64,000 bases of DNA from Methanobacterium sp. BRmetb2 (lineage in GTDB: Archaea > Methanobacteriota > Methanobacteria > Methanobacteriales > Methanobacteriaceae), in contig CP022705.1 of the NCBI GenBank assembly GCA_003491285.1, forward strand, positions 803,501 through 867,500, given 5' to 3'. The notes beneath the pieces were generated by a model. It saw only the letters and a program-made list of their open reading frames with translations. It ran no database searches and was not told the origin of the DNA. Position 1 is the first letter of the stretch, and every line of letters starts with the position of its first letter. This document shows, piece by piece, positions 17,040 to 25,082 of the stretch. The translations under genes were made by a program, and so were the position numbers.

Positions 17040-17531
17040 TTATTTATTTTTAGTGTAATAGGCTCCCTGACCTATTCCCTCGTTAACACAGATTTGAACA
17101 CTGAATATTTCTTCATTTTTATTGTTAAGTGATTCAAACACTTTTTCAGCGAAGTATTCTGCTAATTCCTCTGCGGATGTTGATTTAAGTGGTAAAAGAC
17201 AGCAGTCTTCAGCAGGGAGCACATATCCTTTTTCAGCTATTTTAAATTTAATAGATTTTTCTTTGGATATATCCTCTGATATAAATTCAATATCAGAACT
17301 TTCTACTGGAATTAACACCTTGTGATCCAGTTTTGAACAGATATCCCTCACAATTCCCTTAACCTTTTTAAAATCAACTACAAAACCAAAATCACCTGAT
17401 CTTTCTCCTTCTACCACTACATCTACATGATAGGAATGCCCATGAATACCTCCACAAAATTCATGTTTAGGGATCATGTGGGCAGCTGAAAATCTTAAAT
17501 TTGCATGAATACCGTTAATAACTATTTTCAT
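17040..17531 (-). CDS. queD: 6-carboxytetrahydropterin synthase (QueD/PTPS family)
   Basis: Makes 6-carboxy-5,6,7,8-tetrahydropterin from 7,8-dihydroneopterin triphosphate, the step before QueE. 163 residues with the zinc ligands and catalytic cysteine of the family: FSAAHMIP near 14-21 and CGGIHGHSY near 26-34 (Cys26, His30, His32). The C-terminal Glu of the substrate site is probably in CVNEGIGQGAYY. About 40 residues longer than the shortest bacterial QueD because of a loop before SAEELAEYF. The ATG at 17531 follows GAAGG. First gene of the queD-queE run. Confidence 0.9.
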   Translation of the reverse strand: MKIVINGIHANLRFSAAHMIPKHEFCGGIHGHSYHVDVVVEGERSGDFGFVVDFKKVKGIVRDICSKLDHKVLIPVESSDIEFISEDISKEKSIKFKIAEKGYVLPAEDCCLLPLKSTSAEELAEYFAEKVFESLNNKNEEIFSVQICVNEGIGQGAYYTKNK

Positions 17532-17667
17532 TATAAAACCTTCTTAATACTATATATAACTTGTTAAATAAGATAAATTCTAAAAATCACTTAATATCCT
17601 CAATGAGCTCTTTAATAGCCCAAATATTTAAATTATTAGATAAATTTTAATAAAATTTTTCAAAATA

Positions 17668-18240
17668 TCAAAAAACTCTTGTCTTAGCTATATCTTTATC
17701 AATTGCCGATATTTCACTAATATACTTTGTGCATATTTTTGTGACAATTTTTTCAACATCTTCCCTTTTTAAGTTATCATCACATTCAATTATTCCAATG
17801 GTTTTTACATCGTCAGGTGTTCCCTCACTAACCATATTTATGCCAAAATGTATTTTAATACTGCTTTTAGAACAGGTCGCAATGGAAACAGTGAGTTTAT
17901 TTCCATCAACATAAAGATCATCCCCTTCCCTTTGACAAAAAATGTTGTGTTCCGCTAAAACCTCTTTAACTATCATAACCATTATTCTTTGGCGATGATA
18001 AGCCATTCTCATATCTGGTGGTTGACAGTCAAAGTGTTCTATTATGAAGTGAATCATTTCATTTGCTTTTATCTCCAAACCAACATCTTCATAGTCTAAA
18101 ACCTTGGAAGTTTCAATATTCATTGGACCTGTCCATGTTACTATGCTTGATTCCTTAATTTTGTGTATTTTAAAGGCCCATAACGGCTCAATTTGACTTC
18201 CGTCGTACAAAAGTGGCTGGTCTAAATTAATATGGATCAT
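17668..18240 (-). CDS. DUF366 family protein
   Basis: 190 residues, recognised as the archaeal DUF366 family, whose known structures have a biotin/lipoate-ligase-like fold (from memory, not checked). The conserved start is PLLYDGSQIEPLWAFK, then TWTGPMNI, a helical core with DMRMAYHRQRI and a C-terminal GTPDDVKTIG. No catalytic residues can be assigned. GGTGAT lies before the ATG at 18240. It lies upstream of queD in the same direction, 136 bp away, so it may be co-expressed with the 7-deazaguanine pathway, but no biochemical link can be shown from sequence. Confidence 0.75.
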   Translation of the reverse strand: MIHINLDQPLLYDGSQIEPLWAFKIHKIKESSIVTWTGPMNIETSKVLDYEDVGLEIKANEMIHFIIEHFDCQPPDMRMAYHRQRIMVMIVKEVLAEHNIFCQREGDDLYVDGNKLTVSIATCSKSSIKIHFGINMVSEGTPDDVKTIGIIECDDNLKREDVEKIVTKICTKYISEISAIDKDIAKTRVF

Positions 18241-18344
18241 GTGATCACCTACAATAACAATATGATAAACTTCAACTATTTTTAATTGTAATTTAAACTA
18301 TAAAAATTGATTTTGATAAAATATATATCAGATATTAGTTGATT

Positions 18345-18725
18345 TTATTTATCTACAAACAATTCTTTGTACCCAGTTTTTGGGTCAAAAACTCTTTTAA
18401 ATTCTTTTTGTGATTCCAAAATACACACTTCTGCTGTGGTGTTAATTTCGCATCCCTGTTTTAGGTGGCCTCCGAAAACCATACCCTCACTATCTGCTAT
18501 GGATAGGTGAACATGAATACCATTTATAGTAATTGTTCCCTCAGCAGAAACTATCTCAAAAGGACCTTTAAACAATTTATTCTTACCATCTGCCATTCTA
18601 AGAGTAGCTACATTCAAACTTCCAACTATTGAGATTATAACTCCTGATTTTAAATTCTCATTTTTTACTATATCTTCGATCCCTTTTTTCAGGTCTTGAC
18701 CTGGCTTAAGTCTGGAAGCTATCAT
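18345..18725 (-). CDS. PPC-domain (DUF296) protein
   Basis: 126 residues covering one whole PPC domain (plants and prokaryotes conserved). Typical are the start RLKPGQDLKKGI, GVIISIVGSLN, and IHVHLSIADSEGMVFGGHL with its His-x-His, followed by the Cys-containing GCEINTTAEVCI strand. In plants the domain is fused to AT hooks; in archaea it stands alone and its role is unknown, possibly a metal- or nucleotide-binding trimer. Its start lies only 32 bp from the divergent nucleotidyltransferase gene, so promoters of the two genes must overlap coding sequence or each other. Confidence 0.8.
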   Translation of the reverse strand: MIASRLKPGQDLKKGIEDIVKNENLKSGVIISIVGSLNVATLRMADGKNKLFKGPFEIVSAEGTITINGIHVHLSIADSEGMVFGGHLKQGCEINTTAEVCILESQKEFKRVFDPKTGYKELFVDK

Positions 18726-18757
18726 ATTTAATAATGTTACTCACATTACATTTATTT

Positions 18758-19774
18758 ATGATAGCCAGAACACGCGACTTCATATATACTAAAGATGATC
18801 TCTTCTTTGCCACCACATCATATCTTCATCCAAAAGATAGAATTTTATCTTTTTTAAGATACGTTCCTGATGAAAAAGGGGATAGAAGCAAAAATGATGG
18901 TAAATACAGTAAAGTTGATTCTAAACAGGCTTATGAATTCTTAAAAAAGGAATTTCCAGATTATCTTTTTGATTGTGAAAATACAAAAGTTTTAATGATG
19001 GGCGTACCTCATGAGGATGTTAAAGAGATAATTCGACCAGAAAACCGTCTTAAAGAGATAATTGCAAGTGGAACTGAAGTGGAACTTTTAAAAAAAGTGG
19101 TTAAAATCGCAGATACATTTCATGAGTATGGTGGTATCTCTTATAAAGACATGGGAATTTCAGGTTCAATATTACCGGGATTATATGATACCCAAAATTC
19201 TGACATTGACTTTGTGATATATGGATTGGACAATCATCGCAAAGCCCTAAATGTTTTTGAAGAATTAAAAGATAATAAAATTTTTAATAGTATAGGGGAG
19301 GATTATTGGGAAAAACTCTATGAAAAAAGAATTAAAGATTCCACTTTAAGTATGGATGAATTCAAGTGGTATGAAAAACGGAAAAATAATCGTGGAATCA
19401 TTGAAGGAACCCTATTTGACATACTGGCAGCTCGTAAATGGGATGAAATTAAGGGTAAATATGGTGAAATACAATATGAACCTGCAGGGATTGCTGAAAT
19501 CCGTTGCATAGTTACTGATTCTCTGGCTGCCTTTGATAATCCAGCTGTTTATAAAGTGGAAAATGTTGAAATCATAGAAGGTCCTGACGTAGATATAACG
19601 GAAATTGCATCATTTACCCATACTTATGCAGGTCAAGCACGTGAAGGGGAAGAAATAGTTGCCCGTGGAAAGTTGGAAAAGGTCATAATGGATGATGAGA
19701 GTTATCGTGTAGTGGTAGGTACTACACGTGAAGCACTTAATGAATATGTAAAGTTACGAAAACTATATAAATAA
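18758..19774 (+). CDS. Nucleotidyltransferase-fold protein
   Basis: 338 residues from the ATG at 18758; the frame extends to 18734 but those extra codons are in the 32-bp divergent gap. The core holds a polymerase-beta-type nucleotidyltransferase motif, GSILPGLYDTQNSDIDFVIYG, in which the Gly-Ser and the Asp-x-Asp (NSDIDF) bind metal and NTP. N-terminal segment RTRDFIYTKDDLFF and C-terminal GREEEIVARGKLEK-like region are conserved in methanogen homologues as I recall them. No ribosome site precedes the ATG, so the mRNA may be leaderless. It is 36 bp upstream of hom on the same strand. Substrate unknown. Confidence 0.72.
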   Translation: MIARTRDFIYTKDDLFFATTSYLHPKDRILSFLRYVPDEKGDRSKNDGKYSKVDSKQAYEFLKKEFPDYLFDCENTKVLMMGVPHEDVKEIIRPENRLKEIIASGTEVELLKKVVKIADTFHEYGGISYKDMGISGSILPGLYDTQNSDIDFVIYGLDNHRKALNVFEELKDNKIFNSIGEDYWEKLYEKRIKDSTLSMDEFKWYEKRKNNRGIIEGTLFDILAARKWDEIKGKYGEIQYEPAGIAEIRCIVTDSLAAFDNPAVYKVENVEIIEGPDVDITEIASFTHTYAGQAREGEEIVARGKLEKVIMDDESYRVVVGTTREALNEYVKLRKLYK

Positions 19775-19810
19775 TAACTATATAATAAAAAGTATTACGA
19801 GGAGATATTG

Positions 19811-21106
19811 ATGAATAGTGATGCATCAATTGGTGTGGGACTAATAGGTTTTGGAACGATAGGATCTGGTGTTGTAGCTATATTCAACCATAATATTGGT
19901 TTAATAAAAAACAAATCTGGATTAAATGTAAAACTTAAAAAAGTAGTTGATTTGGATATTGAAACACCCCGTGGTGTAGAAATTGATCCAAACATATTAT
20001 CTACTGATGTAAATGATATACTGGAAGATCCGGAAATAGACATTGTTATAGAGCTTATCGGTGGTTACCAGCCCGCCAAAAATTTTATCATAACTGCAAT
20101 GAAAAACGGAAAACATGTTGTAACTGCTAACAAAGCTTTACTGGCGAAAAATTGGGATGAAATTATAAAAACTGCTCAAGAAAATAGTGTAAGAATTTGT
20201 TTTGAAGCTAGTGTTGGGGGCGGAATTCCAATATTACAGCCTTTAAATGAAAGTCTGGCAGCAAATAATATTGAATCAATATATGGCATAATAAATGGAA
20301 CTGCAAACTACATATTAACTAAAATGACTGAAGAAAAGTTAGAATTTGAGGATGTCCTTAAAGAAGCTCAAGAAAAGGGTTATGCAGAGCAAGATCCTAC
20401 ATTTGATGTGGATGGATTTGATACTGCTCAAAAATTGATTATATTAACCATTTTAGGTTTTGGGGTTTATGTAAAACAGGAAGAGTTTCATGTTGAAGGT
20501 ATAAGCAAGATTACCAGTGGCGACATTGAGTTTATTAGTAAAGAATTGGGTTGCATCATTAAACTTTTGGCTATTGCCAAAATTAAAAATGGAAAACTTG
20601 ATGTGAGGGTTCATCCCACATTAATACCTAAAGAACACCTCCTAGCATCAGTAAACCATGCGTTTAATGGAATTTATGTTGTGGGTGATGCTGTGGGGCC
20701 GGTGATGATGTATGGTTCGGGCGCAGGTATGATGCCTACAGCAAGTGCTGTGATAGGGGATTGTCTAGAAATAATTAGTAATATGAAAAAAAATGTTGAT
20801 TATGGCCCAAAAATAACCCCCGTAAAAGGTTTAAAGAATATTGAAAAAGTTATATCAAAATATTACATCAGATTAACCACTGTGGACAAACCCGGTGTTT
20901 TACATATCATATCTGGAATATTAAGTGATTTTGATATAAGTATTGAATCTGTAAATCAGAAACAGAAAAGTAGTAACCAGGAAGTGCCTATTTACATGGT
21001 GACTCATGAAGCACTAGAAAAGAATGTAGCAAGTGCCATAAAAAAAATAGAAGATTTAAACGTGGTAAAAGGAGATACTATATTTATTAGAGTTCTTGAT
21101 GAATAA
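19811..21106 (+). CDS. hom: Homoserine dehydrogenase with ACT domain
   Basis: Reduces aspartate semialdehyde to homoserine for threonine and methionine. 431 residues: NAD(P)-binding GLIGFGTIGSG near the N-terminus, VVTANKALLAKN, the catalytic-region GIINGTANYILTKM, and AQEKGYAEQDPTFDVDGFD; a C-terminal ACT domain (about 350-431: RLTTVDKPGVLHIISGILSD) suggests allosteric feedback, probably by threonine. The ATG at 19811 is preceded by GAGGAG; a TTG immediately before it is unlikely. Its end overlaps the Cas4-like frame. Confidence 0.95.
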   Translation: MNSDASIGVGLIGFGTIGSGVVAIFNHNIGLIKNKSGLNVKLKKVVDLDIETPRGVEIDPNILSTDVNDILEDPEIDIVIELIGGYQPAKNFIITAMKNGKHVVTANKALLAKNWDEIIKTAQENSVRICFEASVGGGIPILQPLNESLAANNIESIYGIINGTANYILTKMTEEKLEFEDVLKEAQEKGYAEQDPTFDVDGFDTAQKLIILTILGFGVYVKQEEFHVEGISKITSGDIEFISKELGCIIKLLAIAKIKNGKLDVRVHPTLIPKEHLLASVNHAFNGIYVVGDAVGPVMMYGSGAGMMPTASAVIGDCLEIISNMKKNVDYGPKITPVKGLKNIEKVISKYYIRLTTVDKPGVLHIISGILSDFDISIESVNQKQKSSNQEVPIYMVTHEALEKNVASAIKKIEDLNVVKGDTIFIRVLDE

Positions 21107-21944
21107 AAAAGGTGAGGTGTTAAAAATAATTCGTGTTTCTTCCATTTCAGAATACGTTTACTGCCCTATGAAATTATATTTAAGATATAATGTGGAAGAA
21201 ACGCCTAAAAACCCTTTAATGATCAGTGGAAGACTTATCCATGAAATTAGAAACGAATTTCACGAACTGGTAAAAAGAGATTTGCGATCCATTAATGCAA
21301 ACATGGAATTTAAAGAAATTTTTAATAAAATATTTAATAATTTACATTCAATTTTAGAGAGAAACCTTTTAAATCATCCTGACCTGGAATTTTTAGAAAA
21401 AACAGAAATTGAAGAAATGTTTAGAAAAATTATTAATCAGATTAAATCTGAATCATGTATAATTGCATTGAAAATTAAAAGTTTTATGGATGAAACTGGA
21501 AAAGATGCCTCCCAGATCAGTGCACTACTATTTCCATCTTCCATAATAGAATATAAAATAGAAGATCGGGAGCTTGGTTTAAGGGGTATTATTGATAAGA
21601 TAGAAGTGAGTGATGGGATATATTACCCTGTAGAGATCAAATCTGGTAAACCACCTTTAAAGGGTGTTTGGGAATCTGATGAACTTCAAATAGCAGCATA
21701 TGGAATTTTAATAGAAAAAGAATTTGATACAGAAGTTCTAGTCGGTTTCGTAGATTATTTAAAAATAAATGAACGAAGACCAGTTGTTTTAAACTCTAAA
21801 TTGAGACAAAAACTTTTGAAAACAATAGAAGACCTGTATACAATGTTTGAAGGAAATATTCCTGAAATTGATTTAAATAAGAATAAATGCAGGTTATGCG
21901 AGTATTCAGATTATTGTGAATACTTCCATGATATTAATTTTTGA
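21099..21944 (+). CDS. Stand-alone Cas4-like PD-(D/E)XK exonuclease
   Basis: Cas4/RecB-like nuclease. N-terminal SSISEYVYCPMKLYL carries the first Fe-S cysteine; GRLIHEIRNEF is the nuclease His motif, GLRGIIDKIEV and PVEIKSGKPP give the catalytic Asp and Glu-x-Lys, LQIAAYGILIEK is the QxxxY motif, and CRLCEYSDYCEYF near the end supplies the remaining cluster cysteines. No cas1, cas2 or repeat array is in the window, so it is probably a DNA-repair member. Start is uncertain: the ATG at 21099 lacks a ribosome site; GGTGAGGTG is placed ideally before an ATA at 21126, from which the protein would begin (M)IRVSSISEY as in homologues. Confidence 0.82.
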   Translation: MNKKGEVLKIIRVSSISEYVYCPMKLYLRYNVEETPKNPLMISGRLIHEIRNEFHELVKRDLRSINANMEFKEIFNKIFNNLHSILERNLLNHPDLEFLEKTEIEEMFRKIINQIKSESCIIALKIKSFMDETGKDASQISALLFPSSIIEYKIEDRELGLRGIIDKIEVSDGIYYPVEIKSGKPPLKGVWESDELQIAAYGILIEKEFDTEVLVGFVDYLKINERRPVVLNSKLRQKLLKTIEDLYTMFEGNIPEIDLNKNKCRLCEYSDYCEYFHDINF

Positions 21945-22165
21945 ATATTTAATTAAGTGAGATTAAACAGCAAAATCAAGCTCTTTTTAATTTTAATACT
22001 AAATAATTAGTCTGAGATACTTTTGTATATCATTACTTTACCTTTTTCAAATTTCTAAAAAAATGTCATTAAATCTATTTAACCACAATTATAATTGAAA
22101 TAGACAAATAGTAAAATTTTAATCATTAGACTTACATAGATTATTGCAGAATTTGTGGTGATAAA

Positions 22166-22438
22166 ATGACTAAGGAAGATCTAATGAAAAAATGTGAAGG
22201 ACTGGAAGATCCAAGTGTAATGGGATCATGCAAAGTACTTTTAGAAATGATGGATGAAAAAAAGGTGGATGTGGAAGAAAAAGACCAAACCTATTTAGAA
22301 ATGGCTGAAAACCTGTCACCTAGCGACGTGCCAAAAGTTCTTGAATTGGCACTTAAAGTTAGAGAAAGTGGGGATATAAAAGATCCCGAAATAAAAAACG
22401 CTGCAAGTATATTGATCAGAGCAATAGAAATGAGTTAA
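22166..22438 (+). CDS. Small conserved-looking hypothetical protein
   Basis: 90 residues, predicted almost entirely helical, with regular charged heptads (EDLMKKCEGLED, VLEMMDEKK-like, AENLSPSDVPKVLELALKV). Two cysteines near the N-terminus (Cys10 and Cys22). GGTGAT sits 4 nt before the ATG, an excellent site, and the frame ends 6 bp from the convergent ACT gene, so it looks like a real gene. No family recognised; no transmembrane or signal segment. Confidence 0.6.
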   Translation: MTKEDLMKKCEGLEDPSVMGSCKVLLEMMDEKKVDVEEKDQTYLEMAENLSPSDVPKVLELALKVRESGDIKDPEIKNAASILIRAIEMS

Positions 22439-22444
22439 ATTCTA

Positions 22445-23098
22445 TTAAAATCTTTTTCTCTTAATTTTTTTTATATCAAAGATTGCTGTATCGGCAATTG
22501 CCATTACTGCGATAACGCCTGCCTGTACAGGATCGGTAATAACTAAATCTGCCTTTTCCGTTACACTGCCCGGCATGCTGAGACTTATAACTATCATATC
22601 GTGTTCTTTTTTCACCTTATCTACTTCTTCAGAAATCTTACCCCCCATAAGAGAGCCTGCTAAAACCAGTGCCCCCACTCTTGGAATTCTACCTACAGCA
22701 GCTACTGCCTCCGCCAGTTCTTTTTCTCCAACCAATGGGATTGTATCTATACTTATTCGTTCGCCCCGGATATTATGTCTATCTGCCTCAGTAATGGCTC
22801 CCTGAGCCACCATTGCAACCTGGGCTCCGCCGCCGATAATTATTATCCTTTTACCATATATTTCATCCAGCGATGGATGTACCTCAACATCGTTAATCAC
22901 TGGAAAACTTTTTAAATTCTTAACTAATGTTTCAATGTCATCAACATTTTCTAATTCCAGATGAATTGATGCAGACTCATCTTTTTCTATGAATAGATGC
23001 GTATAACTGATGTTGATACCACAATCTGCCATCATATCAGTTATGTCTCTTAAAACACCGGGTTTATTTATGGATTTTATGGTAATGGCAATTTTCAT
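22445..23098 (-). CDS. ACT domain protein with C-terminal DUF5612-type domain
   Basis: 217 residues. Residues about 1-75 form an ACT domain (TIKSINKPGVLRDITDMMADCGINISY), followed by KRIIIIGGGAQVAMVAQGAITEADRHNIRGE, a glycine-rich Rossmann-like segment, and LVLAGSLMGGKIS. This two-part layout is found in methanogens under DUF5612. It likely senses an amino acid and regulates something, but no partner is evident. GTGAT lies before the ATG at 23098. Downstream of it on the opposite strand is the small helical protein. Confidence 0.78.
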   Translation of the reverse strand: MKIAITIKSINKPGVLRDITDMMADCGINISYTHLFIEKDESASIHLELENVDDIETLVKNLKSFPVINDVEVHPSLDEIYGKRIIIIGGGAQVAMVAQGAITEADRHNIRGERISIDTIPLVGEKELAEAVAAVGRIPRVGALVLAGSLMGGKISEEVDKVKKEHDMIVISLSMPGSVTEKADLVITDPVQAGVIAVMAIADTAIFDIKKIKRKRF

Positions 23099-23187
23099 TT
23101 AAATCACAGATATAAAATTTGTAAATTGATAGATCTTTTGTCCTTTAATCAGTATTAATATTTAAGGATAAAAAATAAAATTTTGAA

Positions 23188-23657
23188 TTAATAACCTGAT
23201 TTTTTTCCGGTCATTGCATGGATTTTGACTTTTATTACAGCCACAGTAGCCAGTGCCGAATCTGAATAGCCGTATGAAGATTCATTTAAATATTTACTTA
23301 TTATTATATCAAAAATTTTCTTTTTTTCTTGAATATCTTCTATAAAAGTAGCCCTGCCAAACCAATTACACTTAGATATTTCATGCCACAGCCACATGCT
23401 TTTTCTAAAGTCATTAATTCTGTTTCCATGTCAACTTCAAAACAAACATTATTATTCTTTCGTAAAATATCTATTTTTTTTTACCTTCGTGTGCAGAGTG
23501 AAGATAAAGATAATCTTCTCTAAATCCAAAATTCATCGGAATTACATAGGGTTTATTATTATCTGATAAAGCTAGCCTGCATATTTTTGCTTTATTCAAT
23601 ATGGACGTTATTTTCTGATTTTTCTTTTATTTCTTTATCAGTTCTTCACATCTTCAT
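23188..23657 (-). pseudogene. Decayed pyridoxamine-5'-phosphate-oxidase-like (Nim-type) flavoprotein gene
   Basis: A split-barrel FMN protein of about 150 residues can be pieced together from three frames: KAKICRLALSDNNKPYVIPM, then LHSAHEGKK, IDILRKNNNVCFEVD, and finally ATFIEDIQEKKK through to TGKKSGY at the stop (23188). Lesions: the ATG at 23651 is followed at once by TGA; a frame change is needed near 23600; one base is missing in the A9 run near 23480; and one is missing between GGTTT and GGCAGG near 23360. Four lesions in 450 bp argue for true decay rather than sequencing error. Family members reduce nitroimidazoles or bind FMN/heme. The intact C-terminal frame (23188-23397) is not a separate gene. 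Confidence 0.75.
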
Positions 23658-23740
23658 TAAACCACTGCACAATTAAAAAAATTAGAAAAAAGAATTTGCT
23701 ATGAAAAAACTTTAATCTATTAGATGATCTATTGTATTCA

Positions 23741-24001
23741 TCAGCTTTCCATCTTCAATTTTTCAAGTTTGGCTTTTGCTTTCTTGAATGTGCTTAAAAA
23801 GGATTCTTCTTCAGTAATTGGAATTACTTCCAAACCTAATTCCCTGTGTTCGTCCAGCCAATCTTCAGAATATATAGGAATTTCAATCTTTATTGGCTCA
23901 TTGGTGGGATTTACCACAATTATGTTTCTGTAAGGAAAGGTTACTTCAACAATGTATCCGCCTACACTAATTATGTGCATAGGCCTTACCACGAATTTCA
24001 T
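23741..24001 (-). CDS. ehbP: Probable energy-converting hydrogenase B subunit P
   Basis: 86-residue soluble protein, MKFVVRPMHIISVGGYIVEV then a beta-rich stretch (NIIVVNPTNEPIKIEIPIY) and a charged helical tail. It is the next gene after ehbO on the same strand (66 bp), where ehbP stands in Methanothermobacter, and its size fits; the assignment rests mostly on position. GTGAT lies before the ATG. No metal or cofactor motif is visible. After it comes the decayed PPOX-like gene, so no ehbQ candidate follows in this window. Confidence 0.6.
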   Translation of the reverse strand: MKFVVRPMHIISVGGYIVEVTFPYRNIIVVNPTNEPIKIEIPIYSEDWLDEHRELGLEVIPITEEESFLSTFKKAKAKLEKLKMES

Positions 24002-24067
24002 AAAATCACTCTTTTAAAGGTTATTAAACTTTTTAGTTTATTATATCTCTGTTGATTAATATTTAAT

Positions 24068-25069
24068 TTAGATAAACGCTGCAATAATGCCTAATATTCC
24101 AAGTATTGACGTACCGGCTACCACTGGATAAAACTGTTTGAATGTGAATATAGGGGAGAATGCACTGAGAATTGCCATTAAAATTGGGAATAATACAGCT
24201 GTACCAATTGTAATTAGAAACAACGGATTTAATATGTTCGGAGGGATTCCTAAAAACAAGGTCACATAAAGACTGGCCAATACAAATATTAGGAATCCTC
24301 TAGTAATATACACGTAAGCTCTGGATTTTGCTGCATATTCCATTAGAGGCCCTTCTATAACATCCGCCTTTGTTTTTAAGATAGCAAATGGATATTCATT
24401 TAGTAGTATCATGGATCCTATAAAGTAAACAATCGTACCTATAATACCTGCAAGTGTAAATAGTACCGGGCCATTTATCTGTTGATAAGCTACAATTTCA
24501 CTTAGATAAAGACTTTTAGCCATAGCCACAGGTATAAAGAGTGTTATGTATATTGGAAATGATCCAAATGCAATCAATCTAAAAGCTCTCAAACTACTCA
24601 ATTCTTCAAGGAATGACCTGTTTGTATCCGGGTGTTTAGCTCCTTTTACTACGTCCGGAAATGGCATTCTCTTGGATAAGATTGATCTGGAAAGTACTCC
24701 CATGAACATATAAATTACTTCTTCTATCTTTAAAAGCCCAACTATGGCTATAATGGAGGTTAACGCACCTAAAAAGTACATTTGAGGCATTATGAATAGT
24801 AATATAAAGAATATTGAAAGTAAACTAATTATGGGGAGTGCATTATAAAGTCTAGGCATTGGAGAGTTAGGAGTTATGGCTTCCTTAAAGAAAAATTTGA
24901 TTGGAGCCATGAAACCCGGGCTGGATAGGGGAGGGCCTACTCTCTGTTGTATTCTTGCATGCACAAATTTTCTTTCAATACCAGGTAGCCATAAACTAAC
25001 GAAAAAAGCAACGATTAAGGTTCCAATAACTGCTAATGTTGAAGTTAAAATTGTTGTTGAAACTGACAT
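24068..25069 (-). CDS. ehbO: Energy-converting hydrogenase B subunit O (NuoH-like)
   Basis: 333-residue membrane subunit homologous to NuoH/EchB, which connects the hydrogenase arm to the ion-translocating membrane part. About eight transmembrane helices; the conserved loop RKFVHARIQQRVGPPLSSPG near residues 30-52 and the ADVIEGPLMEYAAKSRAY segment (charged loop facing the quinone-like cavity in complex I) are clear. GGTGAG precedes the ATG at 25069. Directly downstream of ehbN with 13 bp between. Confidence 0.92.
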   Translation of the reverse strand: MSVSTTILTSTLAVIGTLIVAFFVSLWLPGIERKFVHARIQQRVGPPLSSPGFMAPIKFFFKEAITPNSPMPRLYNALPIISLLSIFFILLFIMPQMYFLGALTSIIAIVGLLKIEEVIYMFMGVLSRSILSKRMPFPDVVKGAKHPDTNRSFLEELSSLRAFRLIAFGSFPIYITLFIPVAMAKSLYLSEIVAYQQINGPVLFTLAGIIGTIVYFIGSMILLNEYPFAILKTKADVIEGPLMEYAAKSRAYVYITRGFLIFVLASLYVTLFLGIPPNILNPLFLITIGTAVLFPILMAILSAFSPIFTFKQFYPVVAGTSILGILGIIAAFI

Positions 25070-25082
25070 CTCACCACGTCTC

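Noticed and set aside
21099..21944. CRISPR locus
   Set aside because: Only a Cas4-like gene is seen; no repeat-spacer array and no cas1/cas2 in the window.
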